From the NCBI GenBank assembly GCA_934623455.1, contig CAKTVK010000040.1:1-17478 (forward strand): a stretch of DNA of 17,478 nt, read 5' to 3'. The notes under the pieces are model-generated. The model saw nothing but the letters and a program-made list of their open reading frames with translations. It was not told the DNA's origin and ran no database searches. Position numbers and translations under genes: made by a program. Shown in pieces: positions 1 to 6,503 of this stretch. The DNA comes from an uncultured Eggerthellaceae bacterium. Its GTDB lineage: Bacteria; Actinomycetota; Coriobacteriia; Coriobacteriales; Eggerthellaceae. Position 1 is the first letter of the stretch; each line of letters opens with the position of its first letter.

Positions 1-219
1 GGCTTTAGGGGGCGTCCTTCAACAAGAAAAAGCATGAGAGTTGTGCTTTAAGGCGGTTAATGAATTTGGGGCAAGAGCGCGCGAGGCGCGATGGGTGCAG
101 TTCGCTTCGCGGGCTTAATACGCGATTTACACGCTTCTCATCAGGCGTGATTCATAACTGTGATCGCTTTTATACTCAACTGTCACCTAAAGGTTGATTT
201 CGTATTCGGAGGCTATGGT

Positions 220-291
220 ATGTTATGTGGAGGCATTTTCTACGATTGGATAGCTCATGAAAAAAGAGAAGCAAAAAGCCGTTTCTACTGA
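220..291 (+). CDS. possible 23-aa upstream ORF overlapping nhaA start
   Basis: A short ORF (MLCGGIFYDWIAHEKREAKS...) begins at an ATG seven bases after a GGAGG at 208-212, which is ideal Shine-Dalgarno spacing, and ends 35 bases inside nhaA in another frame. A second mini-ORF, in frame with nhaA, begins at 215 (MVCYVEAFSTIG) and stops at 251-253, three bases before the nhaA ATG. The start of nhaA itself has no well-placed SD: the nearest GGAGG is at 229-233, 23 bases away. Translation of nhaA may therefore be coupled to one of these small ORFs. The peptide sequence has no recognisable function and may be irrelevant. Confidence 0.3.
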   Translation: MLCGGIFYDWIAHEKREAKSRFY

Positions 292-1915
292 TGCAGCTGC
301 AGGCACCGCAGCCGATGCAGCCGCGGACACCCGCGGTGCCAATATCTTCCGCAAAGAAGTACAAGGCAATCTGGCGCGTTATCGCAAGATTCTGCATTTC
401 ACCAGTTCAACAACGAAGGCCGCAGCTATCATGCTGTTGTGCGCCATTGTTTCCGTTGCCGTTGCGAACTCGGGTGCCTACGCGCCGTTCCTTGAGTTCT
501 GGGAAACGGAGTTCGGCTTCGTTTTGGGCGGCGGACATGCTTCGCTGTCGTTTGCTGAAATCATCAACGATGTGTTCATGGCCATCTTCTTCTTGCTTGT
601 TGGCTTGGAAATCAAATACGAGATGACCGTAGGCGAGCTCACGAACATTCGTCAAGCGCTGCTTCCCATTTTGGCTGCTTGCGGCGGTGTTTTAGCTCCT
701 ATTGCCATTTACAGCATCTTCAACATCACGAACCCCGACACAGCGCACGGCTGGGGCGTTCCTACTGCAACCGACATCGGCTTCGCGCTGGGTATTATGG
801 CGCTGCTGGGCAATCGCGTACCTAACGGCGTCCGCGTTTTCCTGAGCACGCTCGCCGTTGCCGATGACATTATTGCCATTATTGTCATTGCGGTGTTTTA
901 CGGCCACACGCCTTCGTTTTTCTGGCTGGGCATGGCGGCGCTCGTGCTGCTGATGCTCATTGTGCTGAACCGCCGGCATGTGTACTCGCTGCTGCCATAC
1001 TTGCTGCTGGGCGTGGTTCTGTGGTTCTGCGTGTTCCAGTCGGGCGTTCATGCCACCATCGCGGGCGTTTTGCTGGCGTTTACCATTCCATCGGGCTCGC
1101 GCGTGAACTTGAAGAACTTCGCGCAATGGTCGGGTGATCATGTGGCAAAGGCGCGCGAGCAGTTTGACGAGAACGAACCAGTTCTGGGTCAAAAAGAGTA
1201 CTTGAGCACTGTTGGCAGCCTAAGCACGGTGGCGCGCGAAGTGATTCCGCCTGCAACGCGTTTGGAAAAGCGCCTGTTCCCGTGGGTGTATTTCATGATT
1301 CTGCCTCTGTTTGCCCTTACGAATGCCGATGTATGCCTGCAGGGCGCCAATATCATGCAGACCATTACGAGCCCTGTGTTCTTGGGCATCTTCTTTGGTC
1401 TGCTTCTGGGCAAGCCCATTGGCATTATGCTCATGAGCTTCATTGTGGTCAAAACGAAGCTTGCCTCCCTGCCCGAAAACGTTACGTGGTTGCATATGTT
1501 GGGTGCCAGCATTCTGGGCGGCGTAGGATTTACCATGGCTATTTTCGTGGCGAACTTGGCATTTGCGGATGAAACGCTGGTTATTGCCGCTAAGTTGGGC
1601 ATTTTGCTGGCATCTGCATGCGCGGGCATTATCGGTTTTGCGTTCCTTATGGCCGAAGCGAAGCGCGCGAAAACTGCTGGTGTGGCGTATCTTGCAGTTG
1701 CTGGGCATCAGGATAACTTGCAGACAGCCGATATCGAGGCTGCTGCGAAATCGCGCGAGCTTCTGGATTCGATTGAAAGCCCGTTGATTCGCGCGGAGAT
1801 TGATGCGCGCATCGAGCAGGGTGATCTTACGACTGAAGTCGTCATTGACCTGGGAGAAAACAACCGTCGCTCCGATGAGGTTGCAATACACGAGCGCGAA
1901 GGCGAAGACAACTAA
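257..1915 (+). CDS. nhaA: NhaA-family Na+/H+ antiporter
   Basis: Integral membrane antiporter that exchanges internal Na+ (or Li+) for external protons, giving pH and sodium homeostasis. The 552-residue product has the NhaA hallmarks: ATDIGF with Asp173 (equivalent of E. coli Asp133), LAVADDIIAI with the paired ion-binding Asp203/Asp204 (E. coli Asp163/164), GVHATIAGVLLAF, PLFALTNADV, and a GKPIGI segment carrying the lysine that corresponds to E. coli Lys300. It is about 160 residues longer than E. coli NhaA. The extra length lies in a charged N-terminus, a long loop before the later TM helices (roughly residues 285-335), and a charged cytosolic tail after about residue 475. An in-frame stop at 251-253 fixes 257 as the earliest possible start, although the SD is weak (GGA at 248-250). 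A terminator follows, so the gene is probably monocistronic. Assignment is secure; exact ion preference is not visible. Confidence 0.95.
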   Translation: MKKEKQKAVSTDAAAGTAADAAADTRGANIFRKEVQGNLARYRKILHFTSSTTKAAAIMLLCAIVSVAVANSGAYAPFLEFWETEFGFVLGGGHASLSFAEIINDVFMAIFFLLVGLEIKYEMTVGELTNIRQALLPILAACGGVLAPIAIYSIFNITNPDTAHGWGVPTATDIGFALGIMALLGNRVPNGVRVFLSTLAVADDIIAIIVIAVFYGHTPSFFWLGMAALVLLMLIVLNRRHVYSLLPYLLLGVVLWFCVFQSGVHATIAGVLLAFTIPSGSRVNLKNFAQWSGDHVAKAREQFDENEPVLGQKEYLSTVGSLSTVAREVIPPATRLEKRLFPWVYFMILPLFALTNADVCLQGANIMQTITSPVFLGIFFGLLLGKPIGIMLMSFIVVKTKLASLPENVTWLHMLGASILGGVGFTMAIFVANLAFADETLVIAAKLGILLASACAGIIGFAFLMAEAKRAKTAGVAYLAVAGHQDNLQTADIEAAAKSRELLDSIESPLIRAEIDARIEQGDLTTEVVIDLGENNRRSDEVAIHEREGEDN

Positions 1916-1923
1916 GGGGAATC

Positions 1924-1968
1924 ATGGGGCAGTTCGAGCAGCTTTTAGCGTTTCTTTTCGGAGCTTAA
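1924..1968 (+). CDS. possible 14-aa ORF between nhaA and its terminator
   Basis: The ORF encodes MGQFEQLLAFLFGA and starts nine bases after the nhaA stop. AGGGGA at 1916-1920 lies close upstream, and the ORF ends just before the terminator hairpin. Start, SD and position are compatible with a translated small peptide, but a 14-codon ORF easily arises by chance and no family is recognised. Confidence 0.2.
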   Translation: MGQFEQLLAFLFGA

Positions 1969-1976
1969 GCGCAAGG

Positions 1977-2010
1977 AAGCCGGGATGTCGCTTTGGCGTT
2001 CCGGCTTTTT
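1977..2010 (+). terminator. intrinsic terminator after nhaA
   Basis: A nine-pair stem, AAGCCGGGA (1977-1985) with TTCCGGCTT (1999-2007), includes one G-U pair and is followed by a T run ending at 2010. A second small hairpin, GCCTG/CAGGC (2011-2023), with CTTTT behind it follows immediately and may act as a backup. Confidence 0.85.
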
Positions 2011-2031
2011 GCCTGTAACAGGCTGCTTTTA

Positions 2032-2051
2032 AGTTTTATATCGATAAAACT
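2032..2051. promoter_or_regulatory. near-perfect 20-bp palindrome upstream of the GGDEF gene
   Basis: The arms AGTTTTAT (2032-2039) and ATAAAACT (2044-2051) are perfect inverted repeats around ATCG. The site lies 20 bases upstream of the predicted -35 of the GGDEF gene, a position suitable for an activator or other dimeric regulator. It has no T-run and sits after the nhaA terminator, so a DNA operator is more likely than a terminator. The cognate protein is unknown. Confidence 0.4.
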
Positions 2052-2071
2052 GCTCCGTCCGAATAAATGTC

Positions 2072-2101
2072 TTGCGGTTTTGTCTTGCAAAAAGGTAGAA
2101 T
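2072..2101 (+). promoter_or_regulatory. predicted promoter for the GGDEF gene
   Basis: TTGCGG (2072-2077), an 18-base spacer and TAGAAT (2096-2101) resemble a housekeeping sigma promoter. The -10 lies 38 bases upstream of the GTG start. Each hexamer departs from consensus, so this is a reasonable but unproven call. Confidence 0.45.
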
Positions 2102-2139
2102 GCATATCATTTGCAAATTGAATCAAAAGGGACCTGATA

Positions 2140-3045
2140 GTGGGAATCGACGCCAAGAAAAATGACAACGCAGCATCGATTGCGCTCTCTCTTTCGAGCG
2201 AAGTGCGTGATTGCCTTAAGGCGTGTCGTATGATTTTCCCTCAGGTTCGCCTGGTCGATCACGATTGTAATACAGCCTATATTGTTGATGAGCTAGGAAA
2301 TCTTTCTCAAAGCAAAGGACTGTGCTTTGGGTTTTGGGGGCGCGTTGAGCCGTGCCCTAACTGCATTTGCCATAAGGCGCTTGAAGTGCCGAATACGGTG
2401 CAGAAGATTGAGCCGCGCGATGATAAGTTCTATCTGATTATTGCCAAGCGGTTCGAAAATGCGGGTCGGCATTGCGTTATTGAGATGCTTGACACGATTG
2501 ACGAGAATGAAATCGAAAAAGTTCGCACGGACACTGCCTTGCTTGATGCGATTCGCTCAGCGAATGCTGCTTTATATAGCGAGCTGTATCGCGACGCTCA
2601 ACTGGGTATTTATAATCGCCGTTTTTTCGAAGAGCGTTTTGACTCACTTGAAAACGTAACAGCCATTGCCATGATTGACATCGATGGCTTTAAGGAAGTC
2701 AACGACACCATGGGCCATTATGCTGGCGATGTTATATTGCGTGCGGCGGTTGAGGCTACCAAGAAGAGCATCCGTGAGATCGACTTTTTTATCCGCTTCG
2801 GTGGCGATGAGGGGCTGATCGCGTTTGTGGGCATGAAGCGCGAGTCGTTCGCGAGCTGCTTGGAAAAGATTCGTCAAGCAGTAAATGACCTGGTAATTCC
2901 TGAATTCCCAACCATCAAGCTTGCTGTGAGCGTTGGCGGCTACTTCAGTGAATCGCTCACTCGCGATGATGTTCTTATTGCTGATGCCGAAATGTATCGA
3001 GCGAAAAGGATTGGCAACAGCATCTCGGTTGAATACGACGATTAG
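2140..3045 (+). CDS. PAS-like sensor / GGDEF-domain protein with degenerate GGDEG site
   Basis: Predicted diguanylate-cyclase-type signalling protein, 301 residues, with no TM helix or signal peptide. Residues about 20-125 look like a PAS-type sensory domain carrying a Cys cluster (PCPNCICH; Cys72, Cys75, Cys77) that could bind metal or a cofactor or sense redox. Residues about 145-300 form a GGDEF domain: YNRRFFEERF, then MIDIDGFKEVNDTMGHYAGD with the metal-binding Asp, then RFGGDEG at 219-225. The signature is GGDEG rather than GGDEF. An RxxD inhibitory site (Arg212, Asp215) sits exactly five residues before it, as in product-inhibited cyclases. The start is GTG at 2140, supported by AAAAGGGA at 2126-2132. 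It may synthesise c-di-GMP or, if the last-residue change disables catalysis, act as a GTP or c-di-GMP sensor; activity cannot be decided from sequence. Confidence 0.88.
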   Translation: MGIDAKKNDNAASIALSLSSEVRDCLKACRMIFPQVRLVDHDCNTAYIVDELGNLSQSKGLCFGFWGRVEPCPNCICHKALEVPNTVQKIEPRDDKFYLIIAKRFENAGRHCVIEMLDTIDENEIEKVRTDTALLDAIRSANAALYSELYRDAQLGIYNRRFFEERFDSLENVTAIAMIDIDGFKEVNDTMGHYAGDVILRAAVEATKKSIREIDFFIRFGGDEGLIAFVGMKRESFASCLEKIRQAVNDLVIPEFPTIKLAVSVGGYFSESLTRDDVLIADAEMYRAKRIGNSISVEYDD

Positions 3046-3125
3046 GGCTTTGCTGTACTCGATTCGCCGTTTCGTTCTTTGAACTTTCAGTGGACCTGCT
3101 GCCAATTCAGCCTACATTCCGTAAA

Positions 3126-3152
3126 TGGAACAAATCTCTGTCTCCTGTTCCA
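3126..3152 (+). repeat. dispersed 27-bp palindromic element, copy A
   Basis: The element begins TGGAACAAATCTCTGTCTCC and ends GTTCCA. Its terminal hexamers TGGAAC/GTTCCA are inverted repeats. It lies in the 115-base gap between the convergent GGDEF and transglutaminase genes. Copies B (8004-8030) and C (10324-10350, opposite strand) share the same length, ends and core, and this is the most diverged of the three. Its role is unknown; a transcript-end structure or a small non-autonomous mobile repeat are both possible. Confidence 0.6.
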
Positions 3153-3160
3153 CATTTGGC

Positions 3161-3919
3161 TTACCTTCCAGCGCGAATCTTTCTCACGTTTCGGTTCATA
3201 ATGCGCCTGCCAAGATGCCTGTAGGCAAATGCTTTGGGGGCCGATATAGCCTGTCTGTGCTCCCTTAGCATGTCATCTGGGCTTTCGTAGACCCCGAAAT
3301 CGCAGGTAATGCCTTCGCTTTGAATGTAGGTATCATTGCGATTGAATTCTATCGCGGGGTTCTGAAAATCTTTGACTGCGACACCATAGCCGCAAAACGA
3401 GCCGCTGCACTCGGGATGAGAGGCTTGCAAGCTTTTCATGTACCCCTTGTCAAGGATGAATCCCTCTAATTCGTACCAGCGCCCCTCAAGCAGAACCTCG
3501 ACCCAGCTGTGCAGGATATTCTGTGGCGCGCTGCGATACACTATGCCGGTCATCGCGCCTTTCTGCAGCTTCTTATCGATGGTGAAACCGTGAATTCGGC
3601 AAGGAACGCCACAAGAGCGCAGCAACGCCATGAAAAGCGTTCCCTTGGTATTGCATTGGCCAATGCCATCGGTCAAAACGCGCGATGCGGGAATGCTGTC
3701 GTCAACGTTGTAGCCGAATAGAATTTCGTCTCGAACGAAATCATAGATTGCACGAATTCTTTCGAATTCGGGAAGCGCGCTCCAGGTGCGCTCATGAATC
3801 AATTCCTGGATAAATGCGTCGCGGTAGTCAAGCATCGGCGTTTCCCGCAGATATTGCTCCAGTTCGTTCTCTTTGTTTGAAAGAGCCTCTATTGTGTTCT
3901 CCAAAATGAAATTAGTCAT
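3161..3919 (-). CDS. transglutaminase-like (papain-fold) protein
   Basis: Cytosolic protein of 252 residues with a transglutaminase-like core. Residues 80-110 (ASRVLTDGIGQCNTKGTLFMALLRSCGVPCRIHGF) carry the nucleophile Cys89 in the usual GxC-N-T-K-G/S setting, and HSWVEV at 137-142 supplies the catalytic His137. The expected third residue falls in WYELEGFILD, where a Glu (150 or 152) replaces the common Asp. These features fit a cysteine protease, peptidase or amidase of the transglutaminase-like superfamily. No signal peptide is seen, so a surface role is not indicated. The substrate is unknown. The start has only a weak SD (GAGATCG), and Met29 is an alternative. It faces the GGDEF gene convergently. 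A pair of related repeats lies 59-107 bases upstream. Confidence 0.82.
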   Translation of the reverse strand: MTNFILENTIEALSNKENELEQYLRETPMLDYRDAFIQELIHERTWSALPEFERIRAIYDFVRDEILFGYNVDDSIPASRVLTDGIGQCNTKGTLFMALLRSCGVPCRIHGFTIDKKLQKGAMTGIVYRSAPQNILHSWVEVLLEGRWYELEGFILDKGYMKSLQASHPECSGSFCGYGVAVKDFQNPAIEFNRNDTYIQSEGITCDFGVYESPDDMLREHRQAISAPKAFAYRHLGRRIMNRNVRKIRAGR

Positions 3920-3977
3920 GATTTCAACGATCTCGTTTATGGCAAAGCTCTGCTGACGATAGACGCGGGCCCTTATC

Positions 3978-4026
3978 GGTATGTCGATATCCCAGGCGCT
4001 GTAATAGCGGTATCCCGATATCGGGT
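3978..4026. repeat. two related CGGTAT...CGATATC repeats upstream of the transglutaminase gene
   Basis: CGGTATGTCGATATCCC at 3978-3994 and CGGTATCCCGATATCGGG at 4009-4026 are an imperfect direct repeat with 31-base spacing, about three helical turns. The second contains the perfect 12-bp palindrome CCCGATATCGGG (4015-4026). The arrangement looks like a tandem operator for a dimeric regulator of the minus-strand transglutaminase-like gene, but no -35/-10 pair could be placed with confidence. Confidence 0.4.
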
Positions 4027-4137
4027 TCTTTCAGGTTCAATGATACCAAGGCCTTCTGCTGGCTTCGCTGCGGATATAGAATATTAGGGTGCGACATCGA
4101 AGGCGTGCATACAAATGGGGTTTTGCTTGCTTAGGCG

Positions 4138-4332
4138 CTAGTCGTCGTAGGAATCCCAGCGCGTATCGCCATCCGCTTCCCAATTGTGGTCGTTGTTGGA
4201 TCCCCACTTATCGCGATAATCCTTGAATTTCGAGTCGGCGAACATGCCCGACATGCCCTCCCAGCTGCCGTGCTGCTTCTTCTCGTCGGTCCCCATCTTG
4301 GAACCGAACAACATGTCGGAGAACAGTCCCAT
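4138..4332 (-). CDS. small acidic protein of unknown function (64 aa)
   Basis: Product begins MGLFSDMLFGSKMGTDEKKQ and ends in an Asp/Trp-rich tail (HNWEADGDTRWDSYDD). It is strongly acidic, with no TM helix and no Cys. The start at 4332 is chosen because GGAGGG lies five bases upstream on the minus strand; a longer reading from 4392 would add 20 residues without an SD. The Met/Phe-rich amphipathic N-terminus followed by a charged tail suggests a small soluble or peripheral protein. No family is recognised. It stands alone, 218 bases upstream of the transglutaminase gene on the same strand, and could be cotranscribed with it. Confidence 0.65.
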   Translation of the reverse strand: MGLFSDMLFGSKMGTDEKKQHGSWEGMSGMFADSKFKDYRDKWGSNNDHNWEADGDTRWDSYDD

Positions 4333-4585
4333 AATACCCTCCAAACGTTTTTGCTTCCCTTCATCATGATGCTGGTTGCAATATTTTAGCATCTAGAATC
4401 GGGACGGGTTCACGCGTTGGCGAATATCCCCAAAAGACAGGCGAATCTTCTGGTTCCCCCGGGGAAACAACCTCTGTCCTTAAGCAAGGCCTTATTCCGA
4501 TGCTCCTATATTTTTCTCTTGCTCCCGGAGAACCCTGCAAGGGTCATAGACAATACCGAATGCTGCATTCCCGCAAACTTCCCTG

Positions 4586-4614
4586 TTGACGAGGCCTCCC
4601 GCTTTTCCTATACT
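4586..4614 (+). promoter_or_regulatory. strong predicted promoter for the EamA leader
   Basis: TTGACG (4586-4591), exactly 17 bases of spacer and TATACT (4609-4614) match five of six and five of six consensus positions. Transcription would begin near 4621, giving a leader of about 150 bases before the transporter ATG, or a free RNA of about 78 bases if it stops at the terminator. Confidence 0.7.
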
Positions 4615-4620
4615 TCCCGT

Positions 4621-4699
4621 CGCATAAAAATTGCCGTGGACTTTTCCGGGCGAAAGTCATCTTTTTGCCACGGCCCCATCAGTGGGGCTGTGGTTTTTT
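4621..4699 (+). ncRNA. candidate attenuator / riboswitch-like leader RNA
   Basis: GCCGTGG (4633-4639) is perfectly complementary to CCACGGC (4668-4674), which is also the 5' arm of the terminator hairpin, so the two pairings exclude each other. Between them GACTTT (4639-4644) and AAAGTC (4653-4658) form an inner stem around a TCCGGGCG loop. This is the standard geometry of a transcription attenuator: a ligand-, protein- or RNA-stabilised upstream fold would free or block the terminator. It matches none of the riboswitch consensus sequences I could recall. The alternative is a free small RNA with its own promoter and terminator. Confidence 0.5.
4668..4699 (+). terminator. intrinsic terminator upstream of the EamA gene
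   Basis: An 11-pair stem, CCACGGCCCCA (4668-4678) with TGGGGCTGTGG (4683-4693), has a four-base TCAG loop and a TTTTTT run at 4694-4699. It lies 71 bases before the transporter ATG and downstream of its best promoter, so it should act inside the leader. The opposite strand has no matching T-run. Confidence 0.85.
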
Positions 4700-4704
4700 C
4701 ATTT

Positions 4705-4752
4705 TTTGCGCCATCTGCGCAAAGTGCCCCGCTGTGACGTTGCCAGACGGCA
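4705..4752 (+). promoter_or_regulatory. two further hairpins before the EamA ribosome site
   Basis: TTTGCGC (4705-4711) pairs perfectly with GCGCAAA (4717-4723) around CATCT. TGCC (4741-4744) pairs with GGCA (4749-4752) just before the SD AAAAGGAG (4756-4763). They may shape translation of read-through transcripts; the second is short and could be chance. Confidence 0.35.
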
Positions 4753-4770
4753 GACAAAAGGAGCACGCTC

Positions 4771-5745
4771 ATGAAACAAGAGAAACAAACTCAGAGGATT
4801 GCCGCCGCACAAGTGTTCGTTGGCGGTGCCTGCTACGGCGCCAATGCAACTATGTTCAAAACGGCATTCGCCCAGGGTTTCACCTGGCCCCAGGTAGTTG
4901 CGTGTCAGATGTGGTTTGCGGCGGCATTGTTTGCGCTTGCTGTTGTCATTCGCAGAACCCAAGGAAACCGTTGGGAGAAACTCGGGACAAAAACGCTACT
5001 TAAACTTGCAGGGCTTGGGTGTCTCACCTGCACCACGAGCATCCTTTACTGCTTTGCTATGTCGCGCCTGCCTGTTGCCGTAGCTATCACCTTGCTTTTC
5101 CAATTCACTTGGATTGGTCTGGTGATTCAGGTGATTACCACGCGTAGGCCACCGCGTTTGGGCGAAGTTGCCGCTGCACTGGTGATTCTTGCGGGTACGG
5201 TGCTCGCAAGCAGCGTGTATCGAACGGGCATTGCGGGATACGATCCCATCGGCCTTGCCTGCGCTCTTCTGTCTGCCGTGAGTTGCGCGTTGTTTCTTGC
5301 CTTGTCGGGCAAAGTGTCAGCTCCGTGTCACACCACGCAAAGAGGGCTTTTGATAAGCCTAGGTGCCTGCGCGATGTCGATGACAATTTGCCCCGGGTTT
5401 CTGCTTTCAGGTGCGGCAACGATACAAGGAATCGCCCCGTTCGGGCTGGTAACGGGATTCTTCGGCATGATGCTCCCCGTTATTCTGTTCGGGTTGGGAT
5501 CTCCTCACCTGCCGGCGGGCGTATCTACCGTTATGGCTGCCTCTGAACTGCCCGCTGGTCTGCTGATTTCCATGATTACTCTGGGCGAGGCGATAGGTCC
5601 TGTGCAGTGGGCAGGGGTTGCAGTCATTCTTGCCGGCGTTGTAATTTCCCAGGCGGGAAATCTGGCGTCCGCGAAAGATGCCAGGTCTGCGTGCGTGCAG
5701 GAAAAGCTGCAGGAAAAATCCTTCTCGGCAGTTAGTACGCAATAG
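4771..5745 (+). CDS. EamA/DMT-family membrane transporter
   Basis: Predicted ten-TM member of the drug/metabolite transporter superfamily, 324 residues, made of two EamA repeats. The first repeat begins VFVGGACYGANATMFKTAF and includes SRLPVAVAITLLFQFTWIGLVIQV. The second starts near GYDPIGLACALLSAVSCALFL and ends with PAGLLISMITLGEAIGPVQWAGVAVILAGVVI, the usual final helix pair. Such proteins export or import amino acids, metabolites or drugs; the substrate cannot be read from the sequence. Start at 4771 is supported by AAAAGGAG seven bases upstream. It is probably transcribed alone from the promoter at 4586 and controlled by the leader terminator, which suggests that expression follows a specific signal, perhaps the transported compound. 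The tail after about residue 300 is short and polar. Confidence 0.88.
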   Translation: MKQEKQTQRIAAAQVFVGGACYGANATMFKTAFAQGFTWPQVVACQMWFAAALFALAVVIRRTQGNRWEKLGTKTLLKLAGLGCLTCTTSILYCFAMSRLPVAVAITLLFQFTWIGLVIQVITTRRPPRLGEVAAALVILAGTVLASSVYRTGIAGYDPIGLACALLSAVSCALFLALSGKVSAPCHTTQRGLLISLGACAMSMTICPGFLLSGAATIQGIAPFGLVTGFFGMMLPVILFGLGSPHLPAGVSTVMAASELPAGLLISMITLGEAIGPVQWAGVAVILAGVVISQAGNLASAKDARSACVQEKLQEKSFSAVSTQ

Positions 5746-5791
5746 TTCAAAGGCTACCTCTAGGTGAGCGCCGCTTGGGTATAGCTGCGCT

Positions 5792-6292
5792 TTACGCATT
5801 CGGAACTTTTATTTGAACAATGTCCCCTACGTTGGTGTTCCGGTAGGTTTCTTTGTCCAGATACCAGGTGCTTTGATAGTTCGTTGTGGTGTCTTGTCCT
5901 TCAATGGGATAAAACTGAATAGACTCCGGACCCGTTGTGGCGGAGGTCGAGTAATGCGTTTCAACGTCGTTTATCTGGTCAACGCGAATTTCAACGTAGG
6001 TTTTTAGTGCTGTTGGCTTTCGGTTGAGCCGGTATAGCAATTCCGAAATCAAGCAACATGCAGCGAAGAAAACCGAGGCAATGCAGGAAATAAAATGATA
6101 TGGTTCAAAATCGCATGCCGCGGCAGCAATCAAACACCCAGCGAAAGCAATCAGAAAAGCGATCCTTCGTGGACGAGCCTTTTTCTCGTATTGGTCCAGC
6201 TGAGCCGCTAATTCCTCATCGGTATATGTTTTGATTGACGTATTTTCTTTGTCCGCCTGGGTAAAAAGGACCTTGCCGCCTTCTTGTATCAT
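5792..6292 (-). CDS. small two-TM membrane protein of unknown function
   Basis: The 166-residue product has a soluble, charged N-terminus (residues 1-42), two hydrophobic segments (about 43-62 and 66-88), and a C-terminal part of about 75 residues with beta-strand character (YVEIRVDQINDVETHYS...YQSTWYLDKETYRNTNVGDIVQIKVPNA). The C-terminal part resembles the small beta domain seen in other two-TM cytoplasmic-facing proteins of Gram-positive bacteria, but no family name can be given. Start is supported by AAAAGGA upstream and a promoter at 6342-6370. It is convergent with the EamA transporter. Function unknown. Confidence 0.72.
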   Translation of the reverse strand: MIQEGGKVLFTQADKENTSIKTYTDEELAAQLDQYEKKARPRRIAFLIAFAGCLIAAAACDFEPYHFISCIASVFFAACCLISELLYRLNRKPTALKTYVEIRVDQINDVETHYSTSATTGPESIQFYPIEGQDTTTNYQSTWYLDKETYRNTNVGDIVQIKVPNA

Positions 6293-6341
6293 GTCGTCAT
6301 CCTTTTCGGGTTTTGCGTACAGTCACTCAAAGTATCCTTGC

Positions 6342-6370
6342 AGTGTAGAGTTGCAGATCGTTTTTCGCAA
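6342..6370 (-). promoter_or_regulatory. predicted promoter for the two-TM protein
   Basis: Read on the minus strand, TTGCGA (6370-6365) and TACACT (6347-6342) are separated by 17 bases. The -10 lies about 50 bases upstream of the start codon. Confidence 0.5.
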
Positions 6371-6425
6371 TAACAGAACTATCTTTGAATTGGGGCAAAT
6401 TGCAATTCTGCCGTTATAAGCCTAT

Positions 6426-6503
6426 ATTTTATCGCTCTATCGCGATCAGAATTGGATGCGCAATGTTCCTCTTTATGCTATAAGCAACAAGGAACAAGAA
6501 TAA
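6426..6503 (+). pseudogene. 3' remnant of a DUF4143 ATPase paralogue
   Basis: In frame this reads SLYRDQNWMRNVPLYAISNKEQE followed by TAA at 6501-6503. The intact downstream ATPase ends SPYREQDWMRNVPLYAISNRGLWG. At the DNA level 6429-6492 matches 7865-7928 with about eight mismatches in 64 bases and no gaps. Similarity stops at about 6426, where unrelated sequence begins. The segment is the last 24-25 codons of a lost second copy, left by deletion or recombination between tandem paralogues. Confidence 0.85.

Larger units (their letters stand above)
4333..4770. other. 438-base gap containing the EamA promoter and leader
   Basis: No protein-coding gene is convincing here. The left part (4333-4585) must contain the promoter of the minus-strand 64-aa gene. 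It also shows a GC-rich near-palindrome TTCCCCCGGGGAA at 4453-4465, followed by AACAACCTCTGTCC (4467-4480), which vaguely resembles the core of the dispersed 27-bp element. The right part (4586-4770) holds the promoter, structured leader, terminator and SD of the EamA transporter, listed separately. Confidence 0.6.

Noticed and set aside
692..1891. Long minus-strand frames opposite nhaA
   Set aside because: They are shadows of a clear plus-strand gene with complete NhaA motifs; they have no domain signal of their own.
4453..4480. Fourth copy of the 27-bp palindromic element
   Set aside because: Only part of the core (AACCTCTGTCC) is similar, and the TGGAAC/GTTCCA ends are not preserved in order; resemblance is too weak.
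4417..4737. 106-codon open frame in the EamA leader region
   Set aside because: No SD, no protein-like hydrophobic or charge pattern, and it runs through the promoter and terminator hairpin of the transporter leader.
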